A DNA stretch of 64,000 nucleotides from Caldifermentibacillus hisashii. Its GTDB lineage: Bacteria > Bacillota > Bacilli > Bacillales > Caldibacillaceae. Position numbers and translations under genes: made by a program. The notes beneath the pieces are model-generated. The model had not been told where the DNA came from, searched no databases, and saw nothing but the letters and a program-made list of their open reading frames with translations. Positions 1 through 8,684 of the stretch are shown in pieces. The stretch lies in the NCBI RefSeq assembly GCF_027568575.1, contig NZ_JANUVP010000007.1; one strand, given 5' to 3'. Every line of letters begins with the position of its first letter. Position 1 is the stretch's first letter.

Positions 1-53
1 CCAACCCGCAGCTATTGAACAAGATTTTACTAGAAGAGATTAAAAAACGATAA
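1..53 (+). CDS. gatB: C-terminal end of GatB (partial)
   Basis: The third frame is open from the window edge and ends at TAA 51-53. It reads NPQLLNKILLEEIKKR. This tail resembles the C-terminus of aspartyl/glutamyl-tRNA amidotransferase subunit B, which typically ends in an ANPxxVNKILLEEI-like helix of the GatB/YqeY domain. GatB transfers ammonia-derived amide groups onto mischarged Glu-tRNA(Gln) or Asp-tRNA(Asn). In Bacillus, gatB lies just upstream of dgkB and rlmCD, and both of those occur later in this window, which supports the call. Only 16 residues are visible, so the identification rests on this tail and on gene order. Confidence 0.6.
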   Translation, partial: NPQLLNKILLEEIKKR

Positions 54-64
54 TATGAGATGAG

Positions 65-95
65 GGAACCGTTTCGTTAGGCGGTTCCTTTTTTT
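65..95 (+). terminator. Rho-independent terminator after gatB
   Basis: A 7-bp stem, GGAACCG (65-71) with CGGTTCC (82-88), is followed by a run of seven T (89-95). It sits 12 bases after the gatB stop and ends that operon. Confidence 0.85.
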
Positions 96-357
96 CAGAA
101 AAAAGTACAGCTAGAAATTCAAGCTCTTGAGGGCGAATTTAGCGGAGGTAGCCGGAAAAGTGTCCCTGAGCCCAGTTCTCGGGATCAAATTCAGCCCGAA
201 AAGAATAATAGTGTTTTTATTCATTCAGTCACAAACCAAAAAACTATATTAAAATAAAATATATTTGCTCATAAAATCACAAATCAAAAGAATGTAAATT
301 CCATCTCAAAAACTTTATAATTATAAGTACATTCAATATTTACGGTGAGGTGGTTAT

Positions 358-912
358 GTGGCAACACTTATCCAGTGGTATGAAAAAGGAATGACTTATC
401 GACAGTATATTGATCAAATGACTGTCAATAAAGAAGAAATGCTTTCCATATACGAACGGTTTCAACTAAGTCCAGGGAACGTCGAAACTTTAAAAAATTT
501 AAAAGGAAAGAACTTAAGAGCAATTGTAATAACCGAGGATTGGTGCGGTGATGCCATGCTTAACAATCCAATATTCATGAAGATTGCTGAAACCGCTGGA
601 GTGGAAGTTCGGTTTCTTCGCCGTGATCAAAATCTTGAGCTGATGGATCAATATTTAACGAATGGGACGTCCAGATCAATTCCTATATACATATTTATTG
701 ATGAAAAAGGAAATGAATATGCCGTATGGGGACCAAGGGCACCGGAAGTTCAGGAATATGTTGAACGTGAGCGTGCCAAATTACCAAACAAAGAAGCACC
801 GGAATTCTCTGAAAAACAAAAGGAAATGTATAAAGCCATGAAAAAACATTTCTTGGAAGATGAACAAGTATGGAAACAAGTCGCCACGAGCATAATAGGG
901 AAAATAAAGTGA
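358..912 (+). CDS. Thioredoxin-fold family protein lacking the second active-site cysteine
   Basis: A 184-residue cytoplasmic protein. The GTG start at 358 is preceded by GGTGAGGTGG (344-353). Residues about 53-75 contain a thioredoxin-like strand followed by W62-C63-G64-D65-A66, so the usual CxxC is reduced to CxxA. A cis-proline-like motif (SIPIYIF) follows near residue 106, as in thioredoxin folds. Bacillus genomes carry such 'thioredoxin family' proteins of about 185 residues, and their exact substrate is unknown. With one cysteine, a mono-thiol or bacillithiol-linked role is possible, but this is inference. No operon partners are visible. Its stop codon is supplied by the start of a dispersed repeat. 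Confidence 0.75.
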   Translation: MATLIQWYEKGMTYRQYIDQMTVNKEEMLSIYERFQLSPGNVETLKNLKGKNLRAIVITEDWCGDAMLNNPIFMKIAETAGVEVRFLRRDQNLELMDQYLTNGTSRSIPIYIFIDEKGNEYAVWGPRAPEVQEYVERERAKLPNKEAPEFSEKQKEMYKAMKKHFLEDEQVWKQVATSIIGKIK

Positions 913-965
913 AACTTCCATCAGCGGGGTTCTCTTCCCACTGATGGTTAGTTGAACCAATCGGG
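910..965 (+). repeat. Dispersed intergenic repeat, copy A
   Basis: The copy starts TGAAACTTCCA and contains a stem (CATCAG at 919-924 with CTGATG at 941-946, plus GGGG/CCC inside). It ends in GGTTAGTTGAACCAATCGG. Related copies lie at 1057-1179, 6391-6443 (inverted) and 19687-19796 (inverted). The TGA of the thioredoxin-like gene is the first three bases of the repeat. The rest of 966-1056 shows no gene. Confidence 0.75.
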
Positions 966-1056
966 CACTTACAGGAACTTATCTTCCTCCTTTACATCTT
1001 TCATTTCTCTTAAGCCATAGGAGGAACAATTTAATGACTGTTTGTACGGGATAAAG

Positions 1057-1179
1057 TGAAACCTCCACTGATGGTTAGTTGAACTAATCGGACGCATGCG
1101 GGCAGTTCGTACCACAATTATCCTTTGTAAAACTTGAAAATCTTGAGGTGTAAGGTTGTAGGACTAACTGCCCGTTAAG
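1057..1179 (+). repeat. Dispersed intergenic repeat, copy B
   Basis: It begins TGAAACCTCCA and continues GGTTAGTTGAACTAATCGG, as in copy A, but the left stem arm is missing. It then carries an outer module running from GGGCAGTTCG to ACTGCCCGTTAA, which also occurs, inverted, in the copy at 19687-19796. No coding potential is seen. Confidence 0.7.
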
Positions 1180-1259
1180 GTGAAAAATAGTTAATAATAC
1201 GGATTTTAATCCGAGCATGGTATTATTAGATGATCATTCATGGAAGGGAAGGATAATAA

Positions 1260-2084
1260 ATGGACTATATCACATTAAACAATGGTTTAAAAATGCCACA
1301 GTTAGGCTTTGGTGTTTGGCAAGTATCCGACGAACAAGCAACACCTGCTGTAAAAAAAGCGTTGGAAGTTGGCTATCGTTCCATTGATACGGCAATGATT
1401 TACGGAAATGAAAAAGGGGTTGGCCGGGCCATAAAGGAAAGCAATGTTCCCCGTGAAGAACTTTTTATTACAACAAAAGTATGGAATGCAGACCACGGGT
1501 ATGAAAATACATTAAAAGCATTTGATGCAAGCTTGGAACGTCTTGGCCTTGATTATATCGATTTATATCTAATCCATTGGCCGACACCAAAATATGACCA
1601 ATATGTCGATACATACAAAGCAATGGAAAAAATTTATAAAGACGGGCGTTCCAAAGCAATAGGTGTTTGCAATTTTGATATCGAGCACTTAGAACGCTTG
1701 CTTAATGAATGTGAAGTTGTCCCGGTTGTTAATCAAGTGGAACGTCACCCGTATTTCCAACAGAGGGAGCTCCAAGATTTTTGTGAAAAACATCATATTA
1801 TCATTGAAGCCTACAGTCCGTTAATGAATGGAAAAGATGTATTAAATGATTCTGTTGTGAAAGAAATTGCGAAAGCCTATGGAAAAACAGCAGCTCAAGT
1901 CATTCTTCGCTGGCACTTGCAAACGGGGGTTATCACGATTCCGAAATCGGTCACACCTTCACGTATCGAGGAAAACTTTGATGTATTTGATTTTGAATTA
2001 ACGGCGGAAGATATGGAAAAAATGACGGCATTGGACAGAAATTTACGAATCGGTGCTGTACCGAGCGAATTCAACAAGAGATAA
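1260..2084 (+). CDS. Aldo/keto reductase
   Basis: A 274-residue NADPH-dependent aldo/keto reductase of the YvgN/YtbE (AKR5) type, acting in the cytoplasm on aldehydes such as methylglyoxal. The catalytic tetrad is visible: D43, Y48, K73 and H106, within the motifs DTAMIYGNE, TTKVW and LIHWP. The C-terminal NADPH-binding motif (IPKSVTPSRIEEN) is also present. Length is normal for the family. The ATG at 1260 follows GGAAGGGAAGG. It is monocistronic, with a terminator just downstream. The exact substrate cannot be read from sequence. Confidence 0.92.
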   Translation: MDYITLNNGLKMPQLGFGVWQVSDEQATPAVKKALEVGYRSIDTAMIYGNEKGVGRAIKESNVPREELFITTKVWNADHGYENTLKAFDASLERLGLDYIDLYLIHWPTPKYDQYVDTYKAMEKIYKDGRSKAIGVCNFDIEHLERLLNECEVVPVVNQVERHPYFQQRELQDFCEKHHIIIEAYSPLMNGKDVLNDSVVKEIAKAYGKTAAQVILRWHLQTGVITIPKSVTPSRIEENFDVFDFELTAEDMEKMTALDRNLRIGAVPSEFNKR

Positions 2085-2136
2085 ATAAATGATTAAAAGA
2101 CAGTTTGCGTGACTGTCCGATTCCAAATAATCACTT

Positions 2137-2171
2137 ATGGTCTTCATACCTGCGATGGAGACCATTTTTTG
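2137..2171 (+). terminator. Terminator after the aldo/keto reductase
   Basis: The stem ATGGTCT (2137-2143) pairs with AGACCAT (2159-2165), followed by a T-run. Confidence 0.8.
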
Positions 2172-2320
2172 TTAGTCGTAAGCCTGACGCATGAAACATT
2201 AAATGCATATTAAAGGTATCTATTTCTTAGTTACTCCCACGATGAAGCTGGGATAACATTTTTTCAAATTTTCCCCTTTGTCATTTCTTAAGAATTTATT
2301 TTTAGAATCCGATTGTTGGG

Positions 2321-2349
2321 TTGTCTTTCATTTTCAAGGGGCGTATACT
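2321..2349 (+). promoter_or_regulatory. SigA-type promoter of alr
   Basis: TTGTCT (2321-2326), a 17-bp spacer and TATACT (2344-2349) sit 54 bases upstream of the alr start. Confidence 0.6.
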
Positions 2350-2402
2350 GATAATATTAATATTTATACACCATTTTAAAGTGCCATACTAGGAGGATCT
2401 AA

Positions 2403-3581
2403 ATGAGTTATGGTAGTTATCGTGATGCATGGGCTGAAATATCTTTAGATGCCGTTCAACATAATGTAAAAACATTTCTTAAACATTTAAAACCTGACAC
2501 GAAATTTTGTGCAGTTGTAAAAGCAGATGGTTATGGTCATGGCGCCATTGAAGTCGCTCAAGCGGCATTAGATGCAGGTGCAGCTTACTTGGCGGTTGCA
2601 TTTTTAGACGAGGCAATCGAACTGCGTAACGCCGGTATTACTGCACCAATATTAATTCTTGGGTTTACACCGAAAGAGGCAGTAAAAGAAGCGATTTTAA
2701 ATGATATTACCTTAACCGTTTTTACCCGGGATGTTTTGGAGAAGATTTCTCAAGTTGCCGAAGAGTCTAAAAAACTTGCCCGTGTTCATATAAAAATCGA
2801 TACTGGAATGACTCGAATCGGTGTTAATCATAAGGTAGAAGCATTGGAACTTGTTACGTCCATCCATTCTGATTTTGTGGAGTTGGAAGGGATTTTTACT
2901 CATTTTGCCGACGCTGATTCGACAGATCCGACTTATACTTACCAACAGTACAAAAAATTTACTGAAGTGATCAATTTATTTGAAGAAAATCAAATTCACA
3001 TTCCGATCAAGCATTGTTGTAACAGTGCGGCAACCATCGCCTTTCCGGAAATGCATATGGATATGGTTCGTGTCGGTATTAGTCTTTACGGTTTGTACCC
3101 GGCAGAACACTTGAAAGAAAAACTTCCTTCATTAAAACAAGTGATGAGCTTAAAAACGAAACCGGTATTTGTAAAAACGGTAGATGCCGGTCAACCGATT
3201 AGTTACGGATGTACATTTGCACCGGAACGTAAATCAATCATTGCCACAATTCCGATCGGTTATGCAGACGGTTTTTCCCGGTCACTTTCGAATAAAGGCC
3301 ATGTGACTGTGAAAGGTGAGAGGGCGCCGATTGTTGGACGGATTTGCATGGATCAGTCAATGATTGATGTAACGGATATTCGAGATGTTCATACGGATGA
3401 CGTTGTGACGATATTTGGTGACGTGAATGACGGCTTTATTTCTTTGGATGAAGTGGCCGAGCAGATGGGGACGATACACTATGAAACAACTTGCTTGATT
3501 GGAAAACGAATTCCAAGGGTATTTATCAAAAACGGGGTAACCCAAGGAGTTAAAAGTCTGCTAAATACAGAAAATCGTTAA
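2403..3581 (+). CDS. alr: Alanine racemase
   Basis: A 392-residue pyridoxal-phosphate enzyme that interconverts L- and D-alanine for peptidoglycan. The PLP lysine is K40 in AVVKADGYGHG, and the catalytic tyrosine of the second subunit is near residue 268 (PISYGCTF). The fold type III barrel and the C-terminal beta domain (GRICMDQSMID) are both present. The ATG is 5 bases after AGGAGG. It has its own promoter and a terminator shared with the convergent dehydrogenase. Unlike Bacillus subtilis alr, no MazEF (NdoAI) genes follow. Length is normal. Confidence 0.96.
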   Translation: MSYGSYRDAWAEISLDAVQHNVKTFLKHLKPDTKFCAVVKADGYGHGAIEVAQAALDAGAAYLAVAFLDEAIELRNAGITAPILILGFTPKEAVKEAILNDITLTVFTRDVLEKISQVAEESKKLARVHIKIDTGMTRIGVNHKVEALELVTSIHSDFVELEGIFTHFADADSTDPTYTYQQYKKFTEVINLFEENQIHIPIKHCCNSAATIAFPEMHMDMVRVGISLYGLYPAEHLKEKLPSLKQVMSLKTKPVFVKTVDAGQPISYGCTFAPERKSIIATIPIGYADGFSRSLSNKGHVTVKGERAPIVGRICMDQSMIDVTDIRDVHTDDVVTIFGDVNDGFISLDEVAEQMGTIHYETTCLIGKRIPRVFIKNGVTQGVKSLLNTENR

Positions 3582-3647
3582 TTTGGCTAAGTTCGATACA
3601 ACAACTTGATCGTCCAACATTCTTCAAAAAAAGCATAAATCATACAA

Positions 3648-3693
3648 GAGGGGCGTCCGGAAAGTCCATTTTTCGACTTTTGGCTGCCCCTTT
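3648..3693. terminator. Bidirectional terminator between alr and the aldehyde dehydrogenase
   Basis: A stem of GGGGC (3650-3654) with GCCCC (3686-3690) encloses a second helix pairing AAAGTC with GACTTT around ATTTTTC. It lies between two convergent genes. Confidence 0.6.
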
Positions 3694-3738
3694 ATGTTTA
3701 AGCAGTGACTAGAAAATAGGAACTGTCACCTCTCTTTT

Positions 3739-5187
3739 TTAGAATTTAATAGAAACATATTTTACTTCTAAAAATTCTTCAATCCCGTGGTGGCCACCTT
3801 CTCGTCCGATACCGCTTTCTTTAATTCCTCCGAATGGAGCCTGGGCAACAGAGGGAAGTCCGTCATTGATACCGACAATGCCGTATTCCAGTCGCTCGGA
3901 AACGGTAATGGCTGTTTGTAAATCCCTCGTAAAAATATAGGCGGCAAGTCCATACGGTGTGTTGTTCGCACGTTCAATCACATCATCCACGTCTTGAAAG
4001 GAAATAACCGGGGCGACCGGACCGAATGTTTCCTCTTGCATAATTTTCATATCTTCTGTAACACCGCTGATAATTGTCGGTTGTACAAAATAGCCGTCAT
4101 GCAATTCAATGACTCGACCGCCACCATATTCGATTTTACCGCCTTTCAAAAGGGCATCTTCAATATGACTTTCCACCTTTTTAAAAGCGGCCTCATCAAT
4201 AAGCGGTCCGATTTGTGTTTCCGGATTTAGACCATCACCAATAACTAATTTCTTTGTCTCTGCACGGAATTTTTCTACAAATTCATCCAAAATTGACTCA
4301 TGAACATAGATTCTGTTGGCACAGACACAAGTTTGCCCATTATTCCGGAATTTTGAAACCATCGCCCCTTCGATTGCCTCATCCAAATTAGCATCAGGAA
4401 AAACAATAAATGGTGCATGCCCGCCTAACTCTAATGACACTTTTTTCACCGTATCTGCGGAGCCACGCATTAACAGCTTGCCGACTTCAGTTGAACCGGT
4501 AAAAGTCAGTTTTCGAACCCGTGAGTCTTTTAACCAAGCATCACCAATCTCTACAGCATCCCCGGTGACAAAATTAATGACCCCTTTTGGAATCCCGGCC
4601 TTTTCCGCGGCTTCAGCAAGTTTCAAGGCCGTCAACGGTGTTTGTTCCGCAGGTTTGATAACCACCGTACATCCGGCAGCAAGTGCAGGAGCTACTTTTC
4701 GCGTAATCATCGCAGCCGGAAAATTCCATGGCGTAATCGCACAGACAACACCGACTGGCTGTTTCAAGACAAGTATCCGCTTATTGACAGCTGAAGCGGG
4801 AATCGTTTCACCGTAAATTCGTTTTGCTTCTTCAGCATACCAAGTAACAAAACTTGCCCCATATGTAATCTCGCCCAATGCTTCTTTCATCGGTTTTCCC
4901 TGCTCAAGCGTCAATGTTTCGGCTATTTCTGTTTTATTATCCATTATACAATCATACCATCTTCTTAATAAATGACTTCTTTCTTCTGCTGTTTTGCCGG
5001 ACCATTTTTTAAAAGCATCATAAGCAGCATCAACGGCCAGCTTGGCATCTTCCCATCCACCGTTTGGTACGGTTGCAATCTGCCTGCCATTCGCCGGATT
5101 CATGACCGGGAATGTCTCGCCCGAAATCGCCTTGACCCACTCACCATTAATATACATACGATTTAACAAAACAGTGCGTGTCGACAT
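3739..5187 (-). CDS. gabD: NAD(P)-dependent succinate-semialdehyde-type aldehyde dehydrogenase
   Basis: A 482-residue aldehyde dehydrogenase of the GabD branch, which oxidises succinate semialdehyde to succinate in GABA breakdown. Visible motifs, numbered from the chosen start, are the Rossmann region (TPWNFPAAM, FTGSTEVG), catalytic E253 (LELGG) and nucleophile C287 (NGQTCVCANR). The NNGQTCVCANR form is typical of GabD. An in-frame ATG five codons upstream is rejected because GGGAGG (5195-5200) overlaps it and is correctly spaced for the ATG at 5187. No gabT or regulator is adjacent, so the physiological aldehyde is inferred from similarity. Confidence 0.85.
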   Translation of the reverse strand: MSTRTVLLNRMYINGEWVKAISGETFPVMNPANGRQIATVPNGGWEDAKLAVDAAYDAFKKWSGKTAEERSHLLRRWYDCIMDNKTEIAETLTLEQGKPMKEALGEITYGASFVTWYAEEAKRIYGETIPASAVNKRILVLKQPVGVVCAITPWNFPAAMITRKVAPALAAGCTVVIKPAEQTPLTALKLAEAAEKAGIPKGVINFVTGDAVEIGDAWLKDSRVRKLTFTGSTEVGKLLMRGSADTVKKVSLELGGHAPFIVFPDANLDEAIEGAMVSKFRNNGQTCVCANRIYVHESILDEFVEKFRAETKKLVIGDGLNPETQIGPLIDEAAFKKVESHIEDALLKGGKIEYGGGRVIELHDGYFVQPTIISGVTEDMKIMQEETFGPVAPVISFQDVDDVIERANNTPYGLAAYIFTRDLQTAITVSERLEYGIVGINDGLPSVAQAPFGGIKESGIGREGGHHGIEEFLEVKYVSIKF

Positions 5188-5283
5188 AATCAAACCTCCC
5201 ATATGAGATAAGTAAATTATACTAAATATTAGAAAAATTTAACAGAAAAATGCTCAGAACAATAGAAGAGTTCTTCAGTTCAC

Positions 5284-5312
5284 TTGCCTTGATCGCATGA
5301 TTGATATATTAT
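5284..5312 (+). promoter_or_regulatory. Probable SigA promoter of the lipid kinase gene
   Basis: TTGCCT (5284-5289), a 17-bp spacer and TATTAT (5307-5312) sit 41 bases before the start codon. Confidence 0.5.
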
Positions 5313-5353
5313 GATTTATAGTTGAAAAATCACTTGTAAATGGATGATGATAT

Positions 5354-6271
5354 ATGAAAAGAGCGCGAATTATTTATAATCCAACATCAGGGAGAGAAGT
5401 TTTCAAGCGGCATTTACCCGAAGTTTTGGAAAAATTAGAAGTAGCCGGCTATGAAACATCATGTCATGCAACGACCGGAGCCGGAGATGCAACTAGAGCT
5501 GCCAAAATAGCAGTTGACAGAAAATATGACATCGTGATTGCGGCAGGTGGGGACGGAACATTAAATGAAGTTGTCAATGGACTTGCCGAACAAGATTATC
5601 GTCCAAAAGTCGGCTTAATTCCGGTCGGGACAACAAATGATTTTGCAAGAGCTCTTCATATTCCGCGGGATATTTTGGCAGCTACAGATATAATTATTAA
5701 AGGTGACACGATCCCAATTGATATTGGTCGGATGAATAAAAAATATTTTATTAATATTGCCGGTGGGGGTCGATTAACCGAGTTGACCTATGAAGTTCCG
5801 AGCAAGCTGAAAACAGTTCTTGGGCAATTAGCGTATTATTTAAAGGGTATTGAAATGTTACCGTCAATCAAAGCATCGGAAATTAAATTAGAATATGACG
5901 GAAAATTATTTGAAGGGGAAGTCATGCTTTTTTTGATTGCATTAACGAACTCAGTTGGTGGATTTGAAAAACTGGCCCCGGATGCTTCTTTAAATGATGG
6001 ATTTTTTACTTTATTAGTATTGAAAAAGACAAATTTAGCTGAATTTATTCGTGTCGTTACATTAGCTTTGCGCGGCGAACATATTAATGATCCAAATGTC
6101 ATTTATACAAAAGCAAGTTACATAAAAGTTACAGCACCGCAAGAAGTATTAATTAATCTGGATGGAGAATTAGGCGGTACGGCACCATGTGAATTTCAAA
6201 ACTTATATCGTCATCTTGAGATCTTTGCTCCGGTTGAAAAACTCCGTCCGGAAGATAAAATGGGTATTTAA
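5354..6271 (+). CDS. dagK: Diacylglycerol kinase (DgkB/DagK type)
   Basis: A 305-residue soluble lipid kinase that phosphorylates diacylglycerol released by lipoteichoic acid synthesis, returning it to phospholipid. The nucleotide-binding motif GGDGT is at residues 65-69 and IPVGTTNDFAR follows near 100. The C-terminal beta-sandwich ends with LNLDGELGG-like residues, as in DagK. Length is normal. In Bacillus the gene stands between gatB and rlmCD. Here gatB is 5.3 kb to the left and rlmD 21.8 kb to the right, so other genes now separate these neighbours. Confidence 0.92.
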   Translation: MKRARIIYNPTSGREVFKRHLPEVLEKLEVAGYETSCHATTGAGDATRAAKIAVDRKYDIVIAAGGDGTLNEVVNGLAEQDYRPKVGLIPVGTTNDFARALHIPRDILAATDIIIKGDTIPIDIGRMNKKYFINIAGGGRLTELTYEVPSKLKTVLGQLAYYLKGIEMLPSIKASEIKLEYDGKLFEGEVMLFLIALTNSVGGFEKLAPDASLNDGFFTLLVLKKTNLAEFIRVVTLALRGEHINDPNVIYTKASYIKVTAPQEVLINLDGELGGTAPCEFQNLYRHLEIFAPVEKLRPEDKMGI

Positions 6272-6390
6272 TGATAAAGCGTAATATAAAAGTTTACATC
6301 ACAGGTTCTTTTTCCAAGATAAAGTCTGGTTTCCACCGCCGGATTTGCTCTAATGAAGATAGGTCGTTGGAGGCGGGCTACTCGTAAAAG

Positions 6391-6443
6391 TCCGTTTGGT
6401 TCAACTAACTATTCAGTGGGGGATACCGATTCCCTCACTGAAT
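6391..6443 (-). repeat. Dispersed intergenic repeat, copy D
   Basis: It contains TTGGTTCAACTAAC followed by a strong inverted repeat, ATTCAGTGGGGGA with its complement ending CACTGAAT (6411-6443). This is the reverse orientation of copies A and B. The hairpin could also act as a terminator-like structure, but no T-run follows. Confidence 0.6.
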
Positions 6444-6494
6444 AAAGTAATCCTATATTAATCCACAAAGTCCCTTCCGTTTTTTTTCACTATC

Positions 6495-6665
6495 ATTTGT
6501 TCACGAAGATTCCTCATTTATATCCCATATTTTCTCTTTACTTTACCCACTGTATTTTGTTAGCAAAAAATTTCTTCCTATACAGCCCATATTTCTGCCT
6601 TTATTTTCCCCCTGTAATTTGTCAACAAAGATTTCCTTATATCCCATGTTTTTTGCCAAATCTAT
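6495..6665. repeat. Degenerate tandem repeat, three units of about 61 bp
   Basis: Units begin at about 6498, 6558 and 6620. They share a TGT(C/T)ANCAAAGAT-like start, a CC(T)ATAT..CCCATRTTT centre and a CCCTGTA end. The sequence is very pyrimidine-rich on this strand. An open frame across it is compositional and is not called as a gene. Confidence 0.5.
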
Positions 6666-6791
6666 TCCTTCCCTATTTTAAGAACTACATGACAGTACGC
6701 CTCAAGACCTAGTACAAAATATTTCTAAAGCTCATTATCTAAAAAGTTATTTCTCGGTAAGATGGAATCAAGAAGAAAGGAGGCAATGCAC

Positions 6792-7145
6792 ATGAAAAAA
6801 TTTCTGCTCTTTGTTGGAGGGCTGGCCGCTCTTCTCATACTATTAGCAAACCTTGGCCCAATCGTACTATTAGCTCTTAGTGTTTGGCTTCTGTATATTA
6901 TTTTTAAAAAATTCATCAGGAGCGATTCTACACTAGGAAAAATTGGCTGGGTGATACTTGGGTTAATTGTCTTTGGAATTGCATTTTCAAACATCTATGC
7001 AATCATCGGTGTTGCTGCAGCTTTTGCCCTTTACTATATATATAAAAGTTGGAAAAAAGACGATCACGACCCAGTTGTCGGTGTGATGAAGGATGATGAC
7101 CCGTTTACAAATTTCGAACGTGAATGGGCAGAACTGAATAAGTAG
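6792..7145 (+). CDS. Small LiaI-like membrane protein
   Basis: A protein of about 117 residues. The ATG at 6792 is preferred because AAAGGAGG (6776-6783) lies 8 bases upstream, and the open frame starting at 6762 would include the ribosome site. Residues 1-40 form two hydrophobic segments and two more follow near 55-90. The tail is acidic and soluble. It sits directly before a PspA-family gene and a LiaF-like gene, matching the LiaI position in the lia cell-envelope stress operon. There LiaI anchors the PspA-like LiaH at the membrane. Sequence similarity to LiaI itself is weak, so this rests on topology and context. Confidence 0.65.
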   Translation: MKKFLLFVGGLAALLILLANLGPIVLLALSVWLLYIIFKKFIRSDSTLGKIGWVILGLIVFGIAFSNIYAIIGVAAAFALYYIYKSWKKDDHDPVVGVMKDDDPFTNFEREWAELNK

Positions 7146-7190
7146 GGAATATTGAAATAAAGGAAATGTACAAAAAAAGGAGCGATTGGA

Positions 7191-7826
7191 ATGGCAAATA
7201 TTTTTACACGGATTAAAGATTCGATTGAGGCGGATTTACATGATGTACTAGACAAAAAGGAACAAAAAAATCCTTTGAAAGCATTGAATCAATACTTGCG
7301 GCAAGCAGAACAGGAAAAGGAAAGAGTTCAAAAGTTAATTGAGCGCCAGTATAAACTAAAAGAAGAATTTACAAAAGAGTATCATAGGGCACAAGATTTT
7401 GCGGATAAACGGTTGAAGCAGGCAAAAATTGCTGAAAAAGCCGGAGAAGAAGAAATGTATACCTTCGCAATGAAGGATTATGAAGAATATCAAGCACGTG
7501 CGGAACGGATGAAAGCATCACGTCAGGAAGCGATTGAACAATTAGAGAAACTGGAACAAAAGTATGAAGAGATGAAACATCGATTAAAGGATATGCATTT
7601 ACGCAGGATGGAATTAATGGGAAGAGAAAACATTGCCCGTGCGAACCATCAAATAAATCGGGTAATGGAAAATGTTTCTGAAAAACCATTCTCTAAGTTT
7701 GATGAAATGGAGCGGTATATTGAAGTTCTAGAAAACCAAGTGAATCGTTCCTACTACCGCAGTACATTCGATAGTAAAATTGCAGAGTTGGAAAAGGAAT
7801 TAAATGAAAAAGAAAACACAAATTAG
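7191..7826 (+). CDS. PspA/IM30-family protein (LiaH-like)
   Basis: A 211-residue, almost wholly helical and highly charged protein typical of the PspA/IM30/LiaH family. These form large oligomers on the inner face of the membrane and protect it under envelope stress. Long coiled-coil stretches cover residues about 25-170, with an amphipathic N-terminus (MANIFTRIKDSIEADL). The ATG follows AAAGGAG. It is 45 bases downstream of the LiaI-like gene and very likely cotranscribed with it. A terminator after it (7865-7900) may separate it partly from the LiaF-like gene. No LiaRS two-component pair is present nearby. Confidence 0.85.
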   Translation: MANIFTRIKDSIEADLHDVLDKKEQKNPLKALNQYLRQAEQEKERVQKLIERQYKLKEEFTKEYHRAQDFADKRLKQAKIAEKAGEEEMYTFAMKDYEEYQARAERMKASRQEAIEQLEKLEQKYEEMKHRLKDMHLRRMELMGRENIARANHQINRVMENVSEKPFSKFDEMERYIEVLENQVNRSYYRSTFDSKIAELEKELNEKENTN

Positions 7827-7864
7827 TTAACAAGGACAAAAACGAGAAATAAACATGATATACT

Positions 7865-7900
7865 GGTATAGGTGTCACATAGTCGACCCTATACCTTTTA
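7865..7900 (+). terminator. Terminator after the PspA-family gene
   Basis: The stem GGTATAGG (7865-7872) pairs with CCTATACC (7888-7895), followed by TTTTA. Confidence 0.6.
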
Positions 7901-7948
7901 CTTAAAATGTTCCGCTGGTCAAATTACGATGAAAGGAGGATGACATGG

Positions 7949-8533
7949 ATGTTCAGACGTTTCCAAACCGATACATTTAACTGGATATTGATCATTGGTG
8001 TGATCCTCCTTTTTGCTGAAATTATTTTTTCTTTTGGCAGTACAATTATTCCCACTCTGCTCTTCATTGTTCTTCTGTTTATCGGCTGGAAAAATTTTCA
8101 TAAATTATGGGGAAAAATTTTATTTTGGTTCTTTTTCCTTTGTACAGTTATTTCTGTCCTAAATATTTGGGCTGTACGTTTCTTTATTGTTGCCGTCCTT
8201 GTTCTATTTGTGTTTGAATATGTAAAATCTAAAAAACAAACAGAAACGCTAACCCCTTCCTTACCGGGTAAGATAATAAATCAAGAAGATATGGTGAAAA
8301 TAGATCCATTATTTGACCATAAACTGTTCGGTAATCAAAAAACGGAAGATAATGCCTATCAATGGCGTGATATCAATATTTATGGTGCTTTTGGCAATCG
8401 GATTATTGATTTAAGTAATACCGTTCTGCCCCAGGACACGGCTGTGATCTCGATACGACATATTATAAGGAATCGATCTAGTTTTACTTGGACCACAAGT
8501 ACGCTAACTCCAATCATTAAAAACATTGTGTGA
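7949..8533 (+). pseudogene. LiaF-like membrane protein, 3' end replaced
   Basis: Start chosen at ATG 7949, nine bases after AAAGGAGG (7932-7939). Residues about 10-90 hold four hydrophobic segments, as in LiaF-type (DUF2154) repressors of the Lia system. The soluble part then begins with DINIYGAFGNRIIDLSNTVLP, a recognisable LiaF C-terminal-domain signature. After about 8475 the similarity stops abruptly and the frame runs into unrelated sequence to a stop at 8531-8533. The same DNA, read in another frame, matches the end of a PTS IIB gene. The beta-solenoid domain is therefore largely lost, and a deletion probably fused two genes. The product is probably non-functional or altered. Confidence 0.7.
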
Positions 8534-8639
8534 TCCGAAAGGTGTTCCAATAGATGTAATTGATTCATTGAATTATGGAATGATGGATTGAGATAAAGTA
8601 TTATTTGCTGCCTTAACGTTAATAGAAAACAAAGCATAG
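8475..8639 (+). pseudogene. Remnant of PTS lactose/cellobiose-type IIB subunit
   Basis: Reading from GAT 8475 gives DLVLLGPQVR, a stop, LQSLKTLCDPKGVPIDVIDS then LNYGMMD, a stop, and DKVLFAALTLIENKA. LLGPQVR, PVDVID and YGMMD are hallmarks of the C-terminal half of the phosphocysteine-carrying IIB component of cellobiose/lichenan phosphotransferase systems. Two in-frame stops (CGC-TAA and GAT-TGA) and the missing N-terminus with its active cysteine show that it is dead. It begins exactly where the LiaF-like gene loses its own sequence. Confidence 0.75.
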
Positions 8640-8647
8640 TAAGGTTC

Positions 8648-8684
8648 GGTTGGTGGGTCATTGATTCACCAACCTAATTTTTTG
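8648..8684 (+). terminator. Terminator after the PTS IIB remnant
   Basis: The stem GGTTGGTG (8648-8655) pairs with CACCAACC (8667-8674), followed by TAATTTTTTG. Confidence 0.8.

Noticed and set aside
6497..6712. A 71-residue open frame
   Set aside because: It lies on the pyrimidine-rich tandem repeat, has no ribosome site, and its composition reflects the repeat.
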